A stretch of 64,000 nt of DNA. Source: Kineococcus xinjiangensis (lineage in GTDB: Bacteria > Actinomycetota > Actinomycetes > Actinomycetales > Kineococcaceae). Location of the stretch: assembly GCF_002934625.1 (NCBI RefSeq), contig NZ_PTJD01000003.1, forward strand, positions 310,001 through 374,000. Direction: 5' to 3'. Made by a program: the position numbers and the translations under genes. The notes under the pieces were generated by a model. It was not told where the DNA came from. It did not search any database and saw only the letters and a program-made list of their open reading frames with translations. This document shows, in pieces, positions 50,485 to 59,251 of this stretch; within the stretch, counting starts at the first letter, position 1, and each line of letters opens with the position of its first letter.

Positions 50485-52131
50485 ATGGCACGGTTCAGCG
50501 GCATCCGGCAGCGCCTGCTCGGGCGCGCCCCCCAGCGCACCCTCGAGCGCACCACCACCCACGAGGGCGGTGCGGCGTTCGTGCGCGACGCGAGGAGCGA
50601 CCTGTTCCTCCTCGCCGCCGTGAACATGGTCGGGCAGGACTCCTTCTACGAGGGCGCGGGCGAGCGCGACGAGCGGTTCCGCCGCCTCGTCCACGCCGTC
50701 ACGGTGCAGGACCCCGACTGGGTCGCGCGCTTCGTCCCGTTCCTGCGCAACGAGATGAACATGCGCACCGCGGCCGTCGTGATGGCCGCGGAGTCGGCAC
50801 GGGCGCGCCGCGACCTCGCCGTCCTGCACTCCCGCCCGGACCCGGCGACCACCTCGATCCGCCGCATGGTGGACTCCGCGCTGCAGCGCGCGGACGAGCC
50901 CGCGGAGTTCCTCGGGTACTGGTGGTCGCGCTACGGCAAGGCGATGCCGAAGGGCGTCCAGCGCGGCCTGGCGGACGCGGTCACCCGGCTCTACGACGAG
51001 CGCGCCGTGCTGCGCTACGACGGGAACTCCCGCGCGATCCGGATGGCCGACGTCGTCGAGCTGGTCCACCCGACCCCGCGGGCGCCGTGGCAGTCGCAGC
51101 TGTTCCGCGCACTGCTCGACGAGCGCCACCACGGCGACCGCAGCGCGCCGCAGGAGGAGGTGCGTGCGCTGTCCGCGCGTGACCGTCTCGTGCGACTCGC
51201 ACCCGCCGAGCGGCACGCCCTCGCCCGCCTCGTGCGGGCCGGGGACGCCGCGGCGACGGCCGAGTTCGAGGCGGCCACGGCGGGGCAGTGGGAGTGGGTG
51301 CGCTCCTGGCTCGGCGAGGCGCCGCCTGCGGACGGGCTCACCCCCGCCGAGCAGTGGGAGCTGGTGATCCCCCTCATGGGCGTCATGGCGCTCGTGCGGA
51401 ACCTGCGCGGTTTCGACGAGGCGGGTGTGTCCGACGAGGTGGCGGCGACGGTCGCGGCGAAGCTCGCCGATCCCGACGTCGTCGCGCGCTCCCGGATGTT
51501 CCCGTACCGGTTCCTGTCCGCGGCGCTGGAGGCCCCGTCGCCGCGGTGGGCGTGGCCGCTGGAGCAGGCGGTGCGGGCCTCGACCGCTGCGGTCCCGGCC
51601 CTGGGCGGGCGGACGCTCGTCCTCTGCGACACCTCCGCGTCGATGTCCACGCCGGTGTCACAGCGCTCGAAGGTGCAGCACGTCGACGTCGGCGCGCTGT
51701 TCGCCGCGGTGCTGGCGTGCCGCGGCGAGCGGGTCGACCTCGTCGCCTTCGCCAGCGGGTGGGAGGGCGTGCCGGTCCGGCCGGCCGAGGGCGTGCTGCG
51801 CACCGTGCAGCGCGTCCGCGGGCGCATCGGCGCGGTCGGGCACGGCACGGAGACCGCGGCGGCGCTGCGGGCCTCCTACGCCGGGCACGACCGGGTGGTG
51901 ATCGTCTCGGACATGCAGGCGTTCGCGGACGCTCGGTGGGGCCGGGGCGCGAGCGTCTCGACGGCGGCGCCGGCGCACGTGCCGGTGTACGGCGTCAACA
52001 CCACCGGGTACGCGCCGGCGGCCCTGGACCTGTCGGAGCGCAACCGGTACGAGATCGGCGGGTTCAGCGACAAGCTGTTCTCGATGATCGCGATGGTGGA
52101 GGGGGGCCGGGACGCCGGCTGGCCCTTCTGA
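50485..52131 (+). CDS. rsr: Rsr, bacterial Ro60 orthologue (TROVE domain and vWFA domain)
   Basis: 548 residues, close to Ro60 and Deinococcus Rsr. The TROVE part, a ring of HEAT-like helices (about 15-350), shows NMVGQDSFYEGAGERDERF, VPFLRNEMNMRTAAVVMAAE and YWWSRYGKAMPKGVQRGLAD. The C-terminal von Willebrand A-type domain (about 370-548) has the metal site DTSASMS and VVIVSDMQAF. Ro proteins bind misfolded or structured RNAs in the ring and Y RNAs on its outer face; in bacteria, Y RNA can tether Rsr to exonucleases such as PNPase. The ATG has AGGAGA eight bases upstream. No rtcB or pnp gene is adjacent. Confidence 0.92.
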   Translation: MARFSGIRQRLLGRAPQRTLERTTTHEGGAAFVRDARSDLFLLAAVNMVGQDSFYEGAGERDERFRRLVHAVTVQDPDWVARFVPFLRNEMNMRTAAVVMAAESARARRDLAVLHSRPDPATTSIRRMVDSALQRADEPAEFLGYWWSRYGKAMPKGVQRGLADAVTRLYDERAVLRYDGNSRAIRMADVVELVHPTPRAPWQSQLFRALLDERHHGDRSAPQEEVRALSARDRLVRLAPAERHALARLVRAGDAAATAEFEAATAGQWEWVRSWLGEAPPADGLTPAEQWELVIPLMGVMALVRNLRGFDEAGVSDEVAATVAAKLADPDVVARSRMFPYRFLSAALEAPSPRWAWPLEQAVRASTAAVPALGGRTLVLCDTSASMSTPVSQRSKVQHVDVGALFAAVLACRGERVDLVAFASGWEGVPVRPAEGVLRTVQRVRGRIGAVGHGTETAAALRASYAGHDRVVIVSDMQAFADARWGRGASVSTAAPAHVPVYGVNTTGYAPAALDLSERNRYEIGGFSDKLFSMIAMVEGGRDAGWPF

Positions 52132-52166
52132 CCCGCCGGGTGTGCGCCTGGACGGGGCTCCGGGGT

Positions 52167-52221
52167 GGCGGGGACGTTCGGCAGGCGACACACCGGTGTC
52201 GCCCGGCCGAACGTCCCCGCC
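52167..52221. repeat. Long palindromic element, copy 2, after rsr
   Basis: Outer arms GGCGGGGACGTTCGG and its complement (52167-52181 with 52207-52221) enclose the stem GGCGACAC/GTGTCGCC (52184-52191 with 52196-52203). It has the same outer sequence as the element at 18188. It probably ends rsr transcription. Confidence 0.85.
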
Positions 52222-52238
52222 CCGCGGGGTGCTCGACC

Positions 52239-52297
52239 GGGGCGGGGACGTTGCGCAGGCGACGCGCCGGTGTCGCCCGGCCGAACGTCCCCGCCCC
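52239..52297. repeat. Long palindromic element, copy 3
   Basis: Outer arms GGGGCGGGGACGTT and AACGTCCCCGCCCC (52239-52252 with 52284-52297) surround GGCGAC/GTCGCC. It directly follows copy 2 in tandem and reaches the stop of the opposing gene at 52299. Confidence 0.85.
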
Positions 52298-52298
52298 G

Positions 52299-53270
52299 TC
52301 AGGGCGCCGCCACGTCCGGTCCGCGCAGCGTGACCTGGATGCTGCCGCCGATCACCAGGTCCACGCGGGTGCACGACGCGCCGGGATCGGGGATCGCGCT
52401 CAGCGGCCAGTGGTGCTCGACGCCCAGAGCCTCCTCCGCGATCGCCTCCGCCTCGCGCAGGCCCACGCACTGGTCGGCGATCCGCTCCCGGAGCGTGTCG
52501 CGCAGCGTCGCCAGGTCACCGCCCACCCCGTGCTCCTCCGCCGCGCGATGCGGCAGCACGTGGGCCTGGCGCGTCGCCGGATCCGCGTAGCCCACCGCGC
52601 AGGGGAGGCCGTCGTTCCCGCCGGGGTTGTCGGCGGGAACCACCGTCACGGTCCAGCCGCTCAGCCCGAGCCGCGCGAGTTCCCGCGAGGCGAACTCCGT
52701 CGTCTCCGCCTCGGAGAAGCACCGCGACTGCGGGCCGTCGACGTAGTCCTGCATGCTCGCCTCGAGCTCGAACGCCGCGTCGTCCTCGGGGGCGGGTGGC
52801 GCCAGCGGTTCGGCGCCCTCCGGCACCTCCGAGCGAGGCGCCACGTACAGGGTTCCTTGGTGGTGGAAGGCGACCGGATCCGGGATGGGCGGGCGCCCGA
52901 CCAGTTCCATGTACCGCCGGCAGTCGGCGAGCGGATCGCCGGTCAGCTCCGGGCCGCCGACGGTGTCGCGCATCGCAGTGGGATCGGCCCACTCCGTCCG
53001 GCAGTTCACCCCGTCGTGGCTCGCTCCGCCGCCGACGTACCACTGCTCGTATCCCGCGTACGCGACACCGCCGCCGAGGACGGCGATGCCCGTCACCGCG
53101 GTGGCGAACCCGCCGCGCCCCAGCCGCCGTCGCAGGCCCCGCCTCGTCGACCGCTCCGTCATGGTGACCCCTTCCCGCAGGGCGTCGAGCACCCCCCGGT
53201 CCATTCGGGCGAGGTCGGTCCCCGCGACGGGATCCGCCGCGCGCAGCCGCGCGAGCACGTCGTCCCTCAT
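52299..53270 (-). CDS. Single-pass membrane protein, probable ECF sigma partner
   Basis: 323 residues. A cytosolic N-terminus (MRDDVLARLRAADPVAGTDL) and a basic stretch precede one membrane helix (about 55-75, GFATAVTGIAVLGGGVAYAG). The rest is an extracytoplasmic domain with four or more cysteines (NCRTEW, DCRRYM, SRCFSE, LPCAVGY) that may form disulfides. The layout fits an anti-sigma factor, but there is no HxxxCxxC zinc motif. The ATG overlaps the sigma-factor stop (ATGA), so the two are made together. No family is recognised with certainty. Confidence 0.7.
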   Translation of the reverse strand: MRDDVLARLRAADPVAGTDLARMDRGVLDALREGVTMTERSTRRGLRRRLGRGGFATAVTGIAVLGGGVAYAGYEQWYVGGGASHDGVNCRTEWADPTAMRDTVGGPELTGDPLADCRRYMELVGRPPIPDPVAFHHQGTLYVAPRSEVPEGAEPLAPPAPEDDAAFELEASMQDYVDGPQSRCFSEAETTEFASRELARLGLSGWTVTVVPADNPGGNDGLPCAVGYADPATRQAHVLPHRAAEEHGVGGDLATLRDTLRERIADQCVGLREAEAIAEEALGVEHHWPLSAIPDPGASCTRVDLVIGGSIQVTLRGPDVAAP

Positions 53271-53848
53271 CGGATCTCCTCCAGCCCGGGACGGGCGTCC
53301 GCCCATCCCGCCACCACGTGTCCGGCCCGGCTCTCCCGTTGCGGCCCGGAGAACCCGATGTGCTCGACCGCAGCCAGTTCCCGCAGCAGCCGCTTGCGGG
53401 CCCGGTGCAGCCGCACCCGGACCATCGCCCGCGACACCCCGAGGGCCACGGCGATCTCGTCCCGCGCCAGGTCCTCCCACGCCACCAGGCGCAGCACCTC
53501 GCGGTCGTCCTCGGGCAGCCGTCGCATCGCCTCGGCCAGGCCTGGATCGCTCACCTCCGGGGCGGGCGCCACGTGCGGCAGTTCCTGCCGGAGCCGGTCG
53601 GCGAGGGCGAGGCGCCGCCGCTCGCCGCGGTAGTGGTTGGCCAGCACGTTGCGTGCCACTCCGAACAGCCACGGGCGGGCGTCGTCGCCGGCCGGGACCT
53701 CGTCCAGCCGTCGCCAGGCCACGAGGAACGTCTCGGCGACGACGTCGGCAGCGTCGGCGGGGTCGGCCACGCGCCGCACGGCGTACGCCAGCAACGGCTG
53801 GTGTGTCCGGTCGAACAGCGCGGCGAACCGCTCCTGCGGTGAGCTCAC
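53267..53848 (-). CDS. ECF-type sigma-70 factor
   Basis: 193 residues. The sigma-2 region is LLAYAVRRVADPADAADVVAE then TFLVAWRRLDEVP and RPWLFGVARNVLANHYRGERR. The sigma-4 region is RRLPEDDREVLRLVAWEDLARDEIAVALGVS (split over about 115-145) with the helix-turn-helix ending VRVRLHRARKRL. It directs RNA polymerase to a small regulon, probably its own promoter included. GTG 53848 is preceded by GGAAGGGG. It is coupled to the membrane protein downstream and divergent from the AlkA-like gene. Confidence 0.9.
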   Translation of the reverse strand: MSSPQERFAALFDRTHQPLLAYAVRRVADPADAADVVAETFLVAWRRLDEVPAGDDARPWLFGVARNVLANHYRGERRRLALADRLRQELPHVAPAPEVSDPGLAEAMRRLPEDDREVLRLVAWEDLARDEIAVALGVSRAMVRVRLHRARKRLLRELAAVEHIGFSGPQRESRAGHVVAGWADARPGLEEIR

Positions 53849-53978
53849 GGGGCCCCTTCCACGGGCGGGAGTCTGACACCGCCCCTTGTCCGGGAGGGCC
53901 ACGAGCGTTGCACCCTCCGCCGCCCCGCGACGTCCCCACCCGCCCACGGGGCGCGCGACCGGCGCCTACCCTGGGCCC

Positions 53979-54959
53979 GTGACCGCGCTGCCCGCCGAGC
54001 CGCTCGACCCCCCGCGGGTCCTGCGCTGGCGCCCCGGCCGGCCGGTCGACGTCCCCCTGCACCTGTCGGCGCTGCGCCGCGGCGGGAGCGACCCCGCGTT
54101 CGCCTCCGCCGGGGGTGTCGTCTGGCGCGCCACCCGCACCCCCGAGGGCCCGGCGACGCTGCGGATCGTGGCCGTGCCGGGCGACGGCGAGGTCGAGGCC
54201 GCCGCCTGGGGCCCCGGAGCGGAGTGGGCCCTCGACGGGGTGCCCGGCCTCCTCGGGGCCTGCGACGACGACGCGGCGGAGTTCGTCCCCCGCCCCGAGC
54301 ACCGGGTCCTCGTCGAGGCGTGGCGCCGCCACCGGGACTGGCGCGTCCCTCGCAGCCGCGCCGTGTTCGAGTGCATCTCCGCCTCCGCCCTGGAGCAGGT
54401 CGTCTCCACCAGGGAGGCGTTCGCGTCGTGGCGCTGGCTGGTGCGCCGCTTCGGGGAGCCCGCCCCCGGCCCGGTGGACCTGTTCGTGCCGCCCGCCCCG
54501 GAGCAGTGGCGGCGCATCCCGTCCTGGGCGTGGCTGGAGGCGGGCGTGGAGCTGCGCCGCCGTCGCGTCACGCTCGCCGCCGCACCGTGCGCGGGGCGGC
54601 TGGAGCAGACGCTGGACCTCGCTCCCGCCGTCGCCGACCGGGCGCTGCGCACCATCCCCGGACTCGGGGTGTGGACGTCGGCGGAGGTGCGCTCGAAGGC
54701 CCACGGCCACGCCGACGCGTTCTCCTTCGGTGACCTGCACGTCGCCCGGGAGGTCTCCTACGCGCTGACCGGCGAGGTGCTGGACGACTACGGCTGCGCG
54801 GAGGTCATCGAGTGCTACCGCGGCCACCGCTACCGGGTGCAGCGGCTGGTGATGCTCAGCGGCGTGCGGCGCCCGCGCGCCGCGCCGCGGATGGCGTTCC
54901 CCACGCACACCCCCAGTCGCACCGTCCCCGGTGCGCGGGCCCGGCGGGGGCGCCCGTGA
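53979..54959 (+). CDS. DNA-3-methyladenine glycosylase 2 family protein (AlkA-like, HhH-GPD)
   Basis: 326 residues, all soluble. The C-terminal half has the helix-hairpin-helix RTIPGLGVWTSAEVRSKAHG followed by a catalytic-Asp segment DAFSFGDLHVAREV, the HhH-GPD layout of AlkA. The N-terminal part is the AlkA-like beta domain. It would remove alkylated bases from DNA. It is somewhat unusual in the DAFSFGDL wording (more often DAFPxxD). TACCCT lies 7 bases before GTG 53979, which fits a leaderless mRNA. Confidence 0.82.
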   Translation: MTALPAEPLDPPRVLRWRPGRPVDVPLHLSALRRGGSDPAFASAGGVVWRATRTPEGPATLRIVAVPGDGEVEAAAWGPGAEWALDGVPGLLGACDDDAAEFVPRPEHRVLVEAWRRHRDWRVPRSRAVFECISASALEQVVSTREAFASWRWLVRRFGEPAPGPVDLFVPPAPEQWRRIPSWAWLEAGVELRRRRVTLAAAPCAGRLEQTLDLAPAVADRALRTIPGLGVWTSAEVRSKAHGHADAFSFGDLHVAREVSYALTGEVLDDYGCAEVIECYRGHRYRVQRLVMLSGVRRPRAAPRMAFPTHTPSRTVPGARARRGRP

Positions 54960-55058
54960 GGGTTCTCGTCGCCGGGCGGTCCGGCGTCCTGCACGGGCAG
55001 CGGTGCGGGAGCTGCACGCCGCCCCGCTGACCGCCCCCGGCCGGTCACCCCTGGCCGG

Positions 55059-56111
55059 TCACCTCTGACGGGCCGTCTCCGCGCTGACCACCACCACGTC
55101 GCCGTCCCGCCGCAGCACCCCGCGCAGGTCCTCCGCCCACAGCGCCGCCAGCAGCCGCTGGACGAGCATCCCCAGGGCCACGCCGTCGCCACCGGCGAGC
55201 CGCACCTCGCGCCCGTGAGGCAGAGCCGTGCAGCCGCCACCGCCCGCGGCCAGCGCCACGGCCACCGCCCGCCGCACCCGCTCCCCGACGGGCCCGGGAG
55301 CCACCGGCGGCGGTGCGAGGTGGGCCGCGCCCAGGGCCGCGCGCACCGCCTCCACGTGCCCGAGGCGGAACCAGTCCTCGCCCGGGGCGCGCAGCAGCGA
55401 CGCCGCCCCGGGCCCGTCCTCCTCGCCGACCTCCGCCGCGAGGCCCCGCACCAGCGCGGCCGGCACCCGCAGCACCTTGCCCTTGACCAGGTCGGCGGCG
55501 GCGGCGACCTCGTCGGCCAGCGCCCGCACGGTCACCTCCAGGGGGCGGCCCTCGGCGTCGACGCCGCCGCGCAGGTCGTCGCCGACCCGCAGCCCCGCGC
55601 AACCCAGGGCGAAGTCCGTCTGCCCGACCCGCCACGGGCGGCCGGCGGTGTCGGTGAGGACGACGGCCAGGCGGACGCCGGTGAGTTCCCGCAGCCGCGC
55701 GCGCAGCCGCCGCGCCGCCTCGTCCGGGTCGGCGGGCAGCAGGAGCACCGTGCCGGCGGGGGTGTTGGAGGCGTCCACGCCGGCCGCGGCCATCACGGGA
55801 CCCGCCGCCGACTCCACGATCGCCGCCAGCCCGCGCGTGGTGCGCCGCGCGGCGACGGTGCGGCGCGACTGCTCCGCCACGGCGGCGTCCCGCTCGGCGG
55901 CCGGGCGCGTCAGCCCTTCCGCCTTCGACCACACCTTGCTGGAGACCGCCAGGACGTCGCCGTCGGCAGGCGGGCAGGGCAGCGCCGCCACCAGCAGCGC
56001 GGCCAGGTCGTCCCCGGCGCGGACCTCGCCCATCCCCGTCAGCGCCCGGACCTCCAGGACCGGAACGGCCGGCACGGGCGCCTCCGGCGTGCCGGGTTCG
56101 ACGGTGCTCAC
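55059..56111 (-). CDS. cofE: Coenzyme F420-0:L-glutamate ligase
   Basis: 350 residues. The CofE fold (about 15-245) has VLAVSSKVWSKAEGLTR, VVLTDTAGRPWRVGQTDFAL and LVKGKV. It adds L-glutamates to F420-0. A further C-terminal region of about 105 residues follows (about 245-350, FRLGHVEAVRAAL... VVVVSAETARQR). It is much shorter than the nitroreductase-like half of mycobacterial FbiB and has no recognisable flavin motif. The GTG start at 56111 overlaps the cofD stop (GTGA). Confidence 0.87.
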   Translation of the reverse strand: MSTVEPGTPEAPVPAVPVLEVRALTGMGEVRAGDDLAALLVAALPCPPADGDVLAVSSKVWSKAEGLTRPAAERDAAVAEQSRRTVAARRTTRGLAAIVESAAGPVMAAAGVDASNTPAGTVLLLPADPDEAARRLRARLRELTGVRLAVVLTDTAGRPWRVGQTDFALGCAGLRVGDDLRGGVDAEGRPLEVTVRALADEVAAAADLVKGKVLRVPAALVRGLAAEVGEEDGPGAASLLRAPGEDWFRLGHVEAVRAALGAAHLAPPPVAPGPVGERVRRAVAVALAAGGGGCTALPHGREVRLAGGDGVALGMLVQRLLAALWAEDLRGVLRRDGDVVVVSAETARQR

Positions 56112-57181
56112 GTCCGCGACGCCCCCGCCGGGCTCAGCGCCAGGCCCAGGTCCAGCGCGGCCCGCGCCAGGGCGGCCGTGGCGTCCGGGCCGCTCATCAG
56201 CAACGGCCGCGGCAGCACCCGCAACCGCCCGCCGTGGGCGCCGCCGGGCTCGAAGGCGTCGGCCTCGGCGACCAGCCAGCCGTCGAGGAAGTCGGCGTAG
56301 AGCCCCGCCACCGCCTCCGCCGTCGACGGCACCCCGAGCGCCGCGAGGCAGGCGTCGGCCATGCCGCGCACCGGCGCGCCGCCGATCACGGGGGAGACCC
56401 CCACGACGGGCGCGGTGGTGGCGCGCAGGGCGTCGCGGACGCCGGGCACCTGCAGGATCGTGCCGATCGAGACGACGGGGTTGCTCGGCGGCAGCACCAC
56501 CACGTCGGCGTCCGACAGCGCCTCCAGCACTCCGGGAGCCGGGCGCGCCGCGGCGGCGCCCAGGGGCTCGATGCGCAACGCCGGGACCTTCGCGTGCAGC
56601 CGCACCCACCACTCCTGGAAGTGCACGCGCCGGCCCCCCGCCTCCCCGGCGTGGGCGGCGGGGTCCACGGGTGCGAGGTCGACGTGGGTCTCGACGACGT
56701 CGTCGGTCATCGGCAGCAGCCGCACCCCCGGCCGCCAGCGCTCGCACAGCCGGGCGGTGACCTCCGACAGCGGCAGGCCCTCGCGCAGCAGCCTCGTGCG
56801 CACCAGGTGGGTGGCGATGTCCTTGTCGCCGAGGGTGAACCACGTCGGCTGCTGCCCGTAGGCGGCGAGCTCGTCGGCGACGCCGGAGGTCTCGTCGCTG
56901 CGTCCCCAGCCGCGCTCGTCGTCGATGCCGCCGCCGAGGGTGTACATCACCGAGTCCAGGTCGGGGCAGACCCGCAGACCGTGCAGGGTGATGTCGTCGG
57001 CGGTGTTGCCGACCACGGTGACCTCCGCCGCGCGCAGGTCGGGGGCGCTCGCCGAGCGCAGGGCCGCCAGGAGGCCGCGCAGGAAGCGGGCACCCCCCAC
57101 GCCCCCCGCGAGCGCGGTGACGCGCAGGCCGGCCGGGGGAGAGGGCGGGGCGGCGGGTGCGGGAGAGGCTGCCTCAGTCAC
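56108..57181 (-). CDS. cofD: 2-phospho-L-lactate (or phosphoenolpyruvyl) transferase CofD/FbiA
   Basis: 357 residues. It has ALAGGVGGARFLRGL (phosphate/GDP-binding loop), VGNTADDITLHGLRVCPDLD, WFTLGDKDIATHLVRT, and PPSNPVVSIGTILQVPG. It joins the phospho-lactyl/PEP group to Fo, making (dehydro)F420-0, the step before CofE. Order and coupling (cofD then cofE) match the fbiA-fbiB operon of mycobacteria, also located beside whiB2. GTG 57181 is used; the N-terminus before ALAGG is low-complexity. Confidence 0.92.
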   Translation of the reverse strand: MTEAASPAPAAPPSPPAGLRVTALAGGVGGARFLRGLLAALRSASAPDLRAAEVTVVGNTADDITLHGLRVCPDLDSVMYTLGGGIDDERGWGRSDETSGVADELAAYGQQPTWFTLGDKDIATHLVRTRLLREGLPLSEVTARLCERWRPGVRLLPMTDDVVETHVDLAPVDPAAHAGEAGGRRVHFQEWWVRLHAKVPALRIEPLGAAAARPAPGVLEALSDADVVVLPPSNPVVSIGTILQVPGVRDALRATTAPVVGVSPVIGGAPVRGMADACLAALGVPSTAEAVAGLYADFLDGWLVAEADAFEPGGAHGGRLRVLPRPLLMSGPDATAALARAALDLGLALSPAGASRT

Positions 57182-57385
57182 CGGGGCATCCTGCCGCGCC
57201 CGCCTGTGAACCCCCGTCCAGGGCAGCGCGAACTGCCGGACGCCGTTACCACGACGCCTCGCGCTGGGCTTGACTCTGCCAGATGACACGCGTGTAATTC
57301 CACCAGTGACATCTTCTGAGTGATCACGGCGTCACCCGGGGTAGCGGCCCAGTGGCGCAAGGGGCAGGCGGCACCAGGGGGCGCA

Positions 57386-57742
57386 ATGAACGGCATCGGC
57401 GTGGATGACATGGGCGACGGCACGGGGACCGAGAGCACGGCGACCGAGGGCGAGGGTGGCCGCGGGAGCGAGCGGATCCTGCACCTGGTGCAGATCACGC
57501 CCCAGCCCGCGCTGACCCCCGAGGACCCGGGCTGGCAGGAGGTGGCGCTCTGCGCGCAGACCGACCCCGAGGCCTTCTTCCCCGAGAAGGGCGGCTCCAC
57601 CCGCGAGGCCAAGCGCGTCTGCGGCTCCTGCGAGGTCCGCGTCGAGTGCCTGGAGTACGCCCTCGCCAACGACGAGCGGTTCGGCATCTGGGGCGGGCTG
57701 TCGGAGCGGGAGCGCCGCCGCCTCAAGCGCCGCGTCAGCTGA
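57386..57742 (+). CDS. whiB2: WhiB2/WhmD-type iron-sulfur transcription factor
   Basis: 118 residues. The cysteine pattern C-x(n)-C-x2-C-x5-C in ALCAQTDPEAFFPEKGGS and VCGSCEVRVECLEYAL holds a [4Fe-4S] cluster, and FGIWGGLSERERRRLKRR is the G(V/I)WGG turn with a basic DNA-contacting tail. The exact wording is that of WhiB2/WhmD, linked to cell division and septation. ATG 57386 is preceded by AGGGGGC; an upstream ATG at 57320 is less likely. It is divergent from cofD. Confidence 0.92.
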   Translation: MNGIGVDDMGDGTGTESTATEGEGGRGSERILHLVQITPQPALTPEDPGWQEVALCAQTDPEAFFPEKGGSTREAKRVCGSCEVRVECLEYALANDERFGIWGGLSERERRRLKRRVS

Positions 57743-57779
57743 GCACCGCCCCCGGGCGGGTGCTCGGGCGGGCGCCCGG

Positions 57780-58220
57780 TCAGTCGCCGCGGTAGCGCGG
57801 GTCGACCTCTTCGGGGGTCAGGTTCAGCAGGTGGGCCACCTGCTCCACGACCACGTCGGCGACCAGGTCCTCCAGCTCGCCCTCCTGGGCCCGCGTCTCC
57901 AGCGGGCGCCGGTAGACGACGACCCGCGGCGGCGAGGAGCCGTCGGCGGGGAACAACCGCCCCATCGGCACCCCGCCCTCCTCCCACGGCGCGGGGTCGG
58001 ACGGCGGCACGTCCTCCACGGCGAACTCCACGCCCGCCAGGTCCTCGGCCCAGCGCCGCTCCAGCAGCTCCACGGCGTCCAGCACCAGGTCGTCGAAGCG
58101 CTCCGCGCGGGTGCGCGCACCGGGGACGGTCGACGGCAGCAGCGGGCCGCGCAGGCCGCGGCCGTGCCGGTCCCTGCGCCGACGCCGCGGGCCGTCGATC
58201 GCGCGCCGGGTACCTGCCAC
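57780..58220 (-). CDS. Metallopeptidase-like family protein (zincin-like, degenerate motif)
   Basis: 146 residues. It resembles the minimal metalloprotease family found next to whiB2 and DUF3499 in actinobacteria (RFDDLVLDAVELLERRW, LVADVVVEQVAHLLNLTPEEVD). At the expected HExxH position it has EQVAH, so the first His is Glu and the second acid is Gln. Proteolysis is therefore unlikely unless another residue binds zinc. The basic N-terminus (RRRRRDRHGRG) is notable. It converges with whiB2 and is divergent from DUF3499. Confidence 0.75.
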   Translation of the reverse strand: MAGTRRAIDGPRRRRRDRHGRGLRGPLLPSTVPGARTRAERFDDLVLDAVELLERRWAEDLAGVEFAVEDVPPSDPAPWEEGGVPMGRLFPADGSSPPRVVVYRRPLETRAQEGELEDLVADVVVEQVAHLLNLTPEEVDPRYRGD

Positions 58221-58360
58221 GGGGGCAGGCTACTCGCGCCCGATCACCCGCGTGGCTCGCCGCGCCGATCCGTGGACGAGGGCGCCCGGACGGGCGAACC
58301 GGACGGGAAACACGGCGGAGGTGCTCGGAACCGGGCGCGGCCTCGGGTACCGTCGCGCTC

Positions 58361-58729
58361 GTGGCCGGAGGACGGAGGTGCACGCGCACCGCATGCGGGC
58401 AGGTGGCGGTCGCCACCCTGACCTACGTGTACTCCGACTCCACCGCGGTGCTCGGGCCGCTGGCCACCTACGCCGAGCCGCACTCCTACGACCTGTGCGG
58501 CGACCACGCGCGCCGCCTCACCGCCCCGCGCGGCTGGGAGGTCGTGCGGCTCGTCCCCGACGACGGGGGCCCGGGCCGCCGCCACGACGACTGGCTCGCC
58601 CTGGCCGACGCCGTCCGCGAGCCGGCGGCCGCGCCGGTCGAGGACCCGGCCGACACGCTCCGCCGCGGTCACCTGCGGGTGCTGCGCGACGGCGCGGGTC
58701 GTCGCCCCGGAGCCGGCCCCGCCGTCTGA
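58361..58729 (+). CDS. DUF3499 family protein, zinc-binding
   Basis: 122 residues. RRCTRTACGQVAVATLTYVY and YDLCGDHARRLTAPRGWEVVR supply Cys/Cys and Cys/His pairs that probably hold zinc; this is the DUF3499 signature. Function is unknown. It is conserved in actinobacteria between the metallopeptidase and manB genes. It starts at GTG 58361, 7 bases after a TACCGT box, so the mRNA is probably leaderless. Confidence 0.85.
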   Translation: MAGGRRCTRTACGQVAVATLTYVYSDSTAVLGPLATYAEPHSYDLCGDHARRLTAPRGWEVVRLVPDDGGPGRRHDDWLALADAVREPAAAPVEDPADTLRRGHLRVLRDGAGRRPGAGPAV

Positions 58730-58856
58730 CGCCGGCGCCTTCAGCCGCGCCCGCGGCGGCGCGATCCTCCCGCTGCGCCCGGTCGGGCGCTCAAGCCGAC
58801 GCCGGAACCTGCCGATGCAGGTGTCGCCTGTGAGCTGTCGACTCCGGAGGAGCCCC

Positions 58857-59165
58857 GTGCCCGCCACGCCCCGCACCAGCGCCAGCACCACCCGTCGTCC
58901 CCGGCGCACCCGCGCCCCCCGCATCGCGCCGCCCCTGGGCTCGCTGACGCAGCCGGAGCACCGCGACTCCTCCCTGGGGTGCGGGTCCTGCGGCAGTCCC
59001 CGCGTGACCCAGCTGTCCATGTCGCTCGCCGACGGCACACCCGTCGTGTTCGTCTCCTGCCACGTCTGCGAGGAGCGCAGCTGGCACGGCACCAGCGGCA
59101 CCATGAGCGTCGACTCCATCCTCGACCGCTCGCGCAAGTCGGACCCCAAGGCCGCCGACGCCTGA
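58857..59165 (+). CDS. Small zinc-ribbon protein
   Basis: 102 residues. A basic, Pro/Arg-rich N-terminus (about 40 residues) precedes a zinc ribbon with two Cys-x2-Cys knuckles: LGCGSCGSPRV and SCHVCEERSWH. It resembles short actinobacterial zinc-ribbon proteins that sit before manB; no function is known. The start GTG 58857 follows GGAGGAG by four bases and is preferred over the longer reading from 58815. Confidence 0.7.
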   Translation: MPATPRTSASTTRRPRRTRAPRIAPPLGSLTQPEHRDSSLGCGSCGSPRVTQLSMSLADGTPVVFVSCHVCEERSWHGTSGTMSVDSILDRSRKSDPKAADA

Positions 59166-59251
59166 GACGGGGCTCGGGGAGCGCAGCCGGGGCCCGGGGG
59201 CCGGTCGACGCCGGGAGGGCGCAAGCCAGGGCCCCGGCTAGGCTTCCGAGA

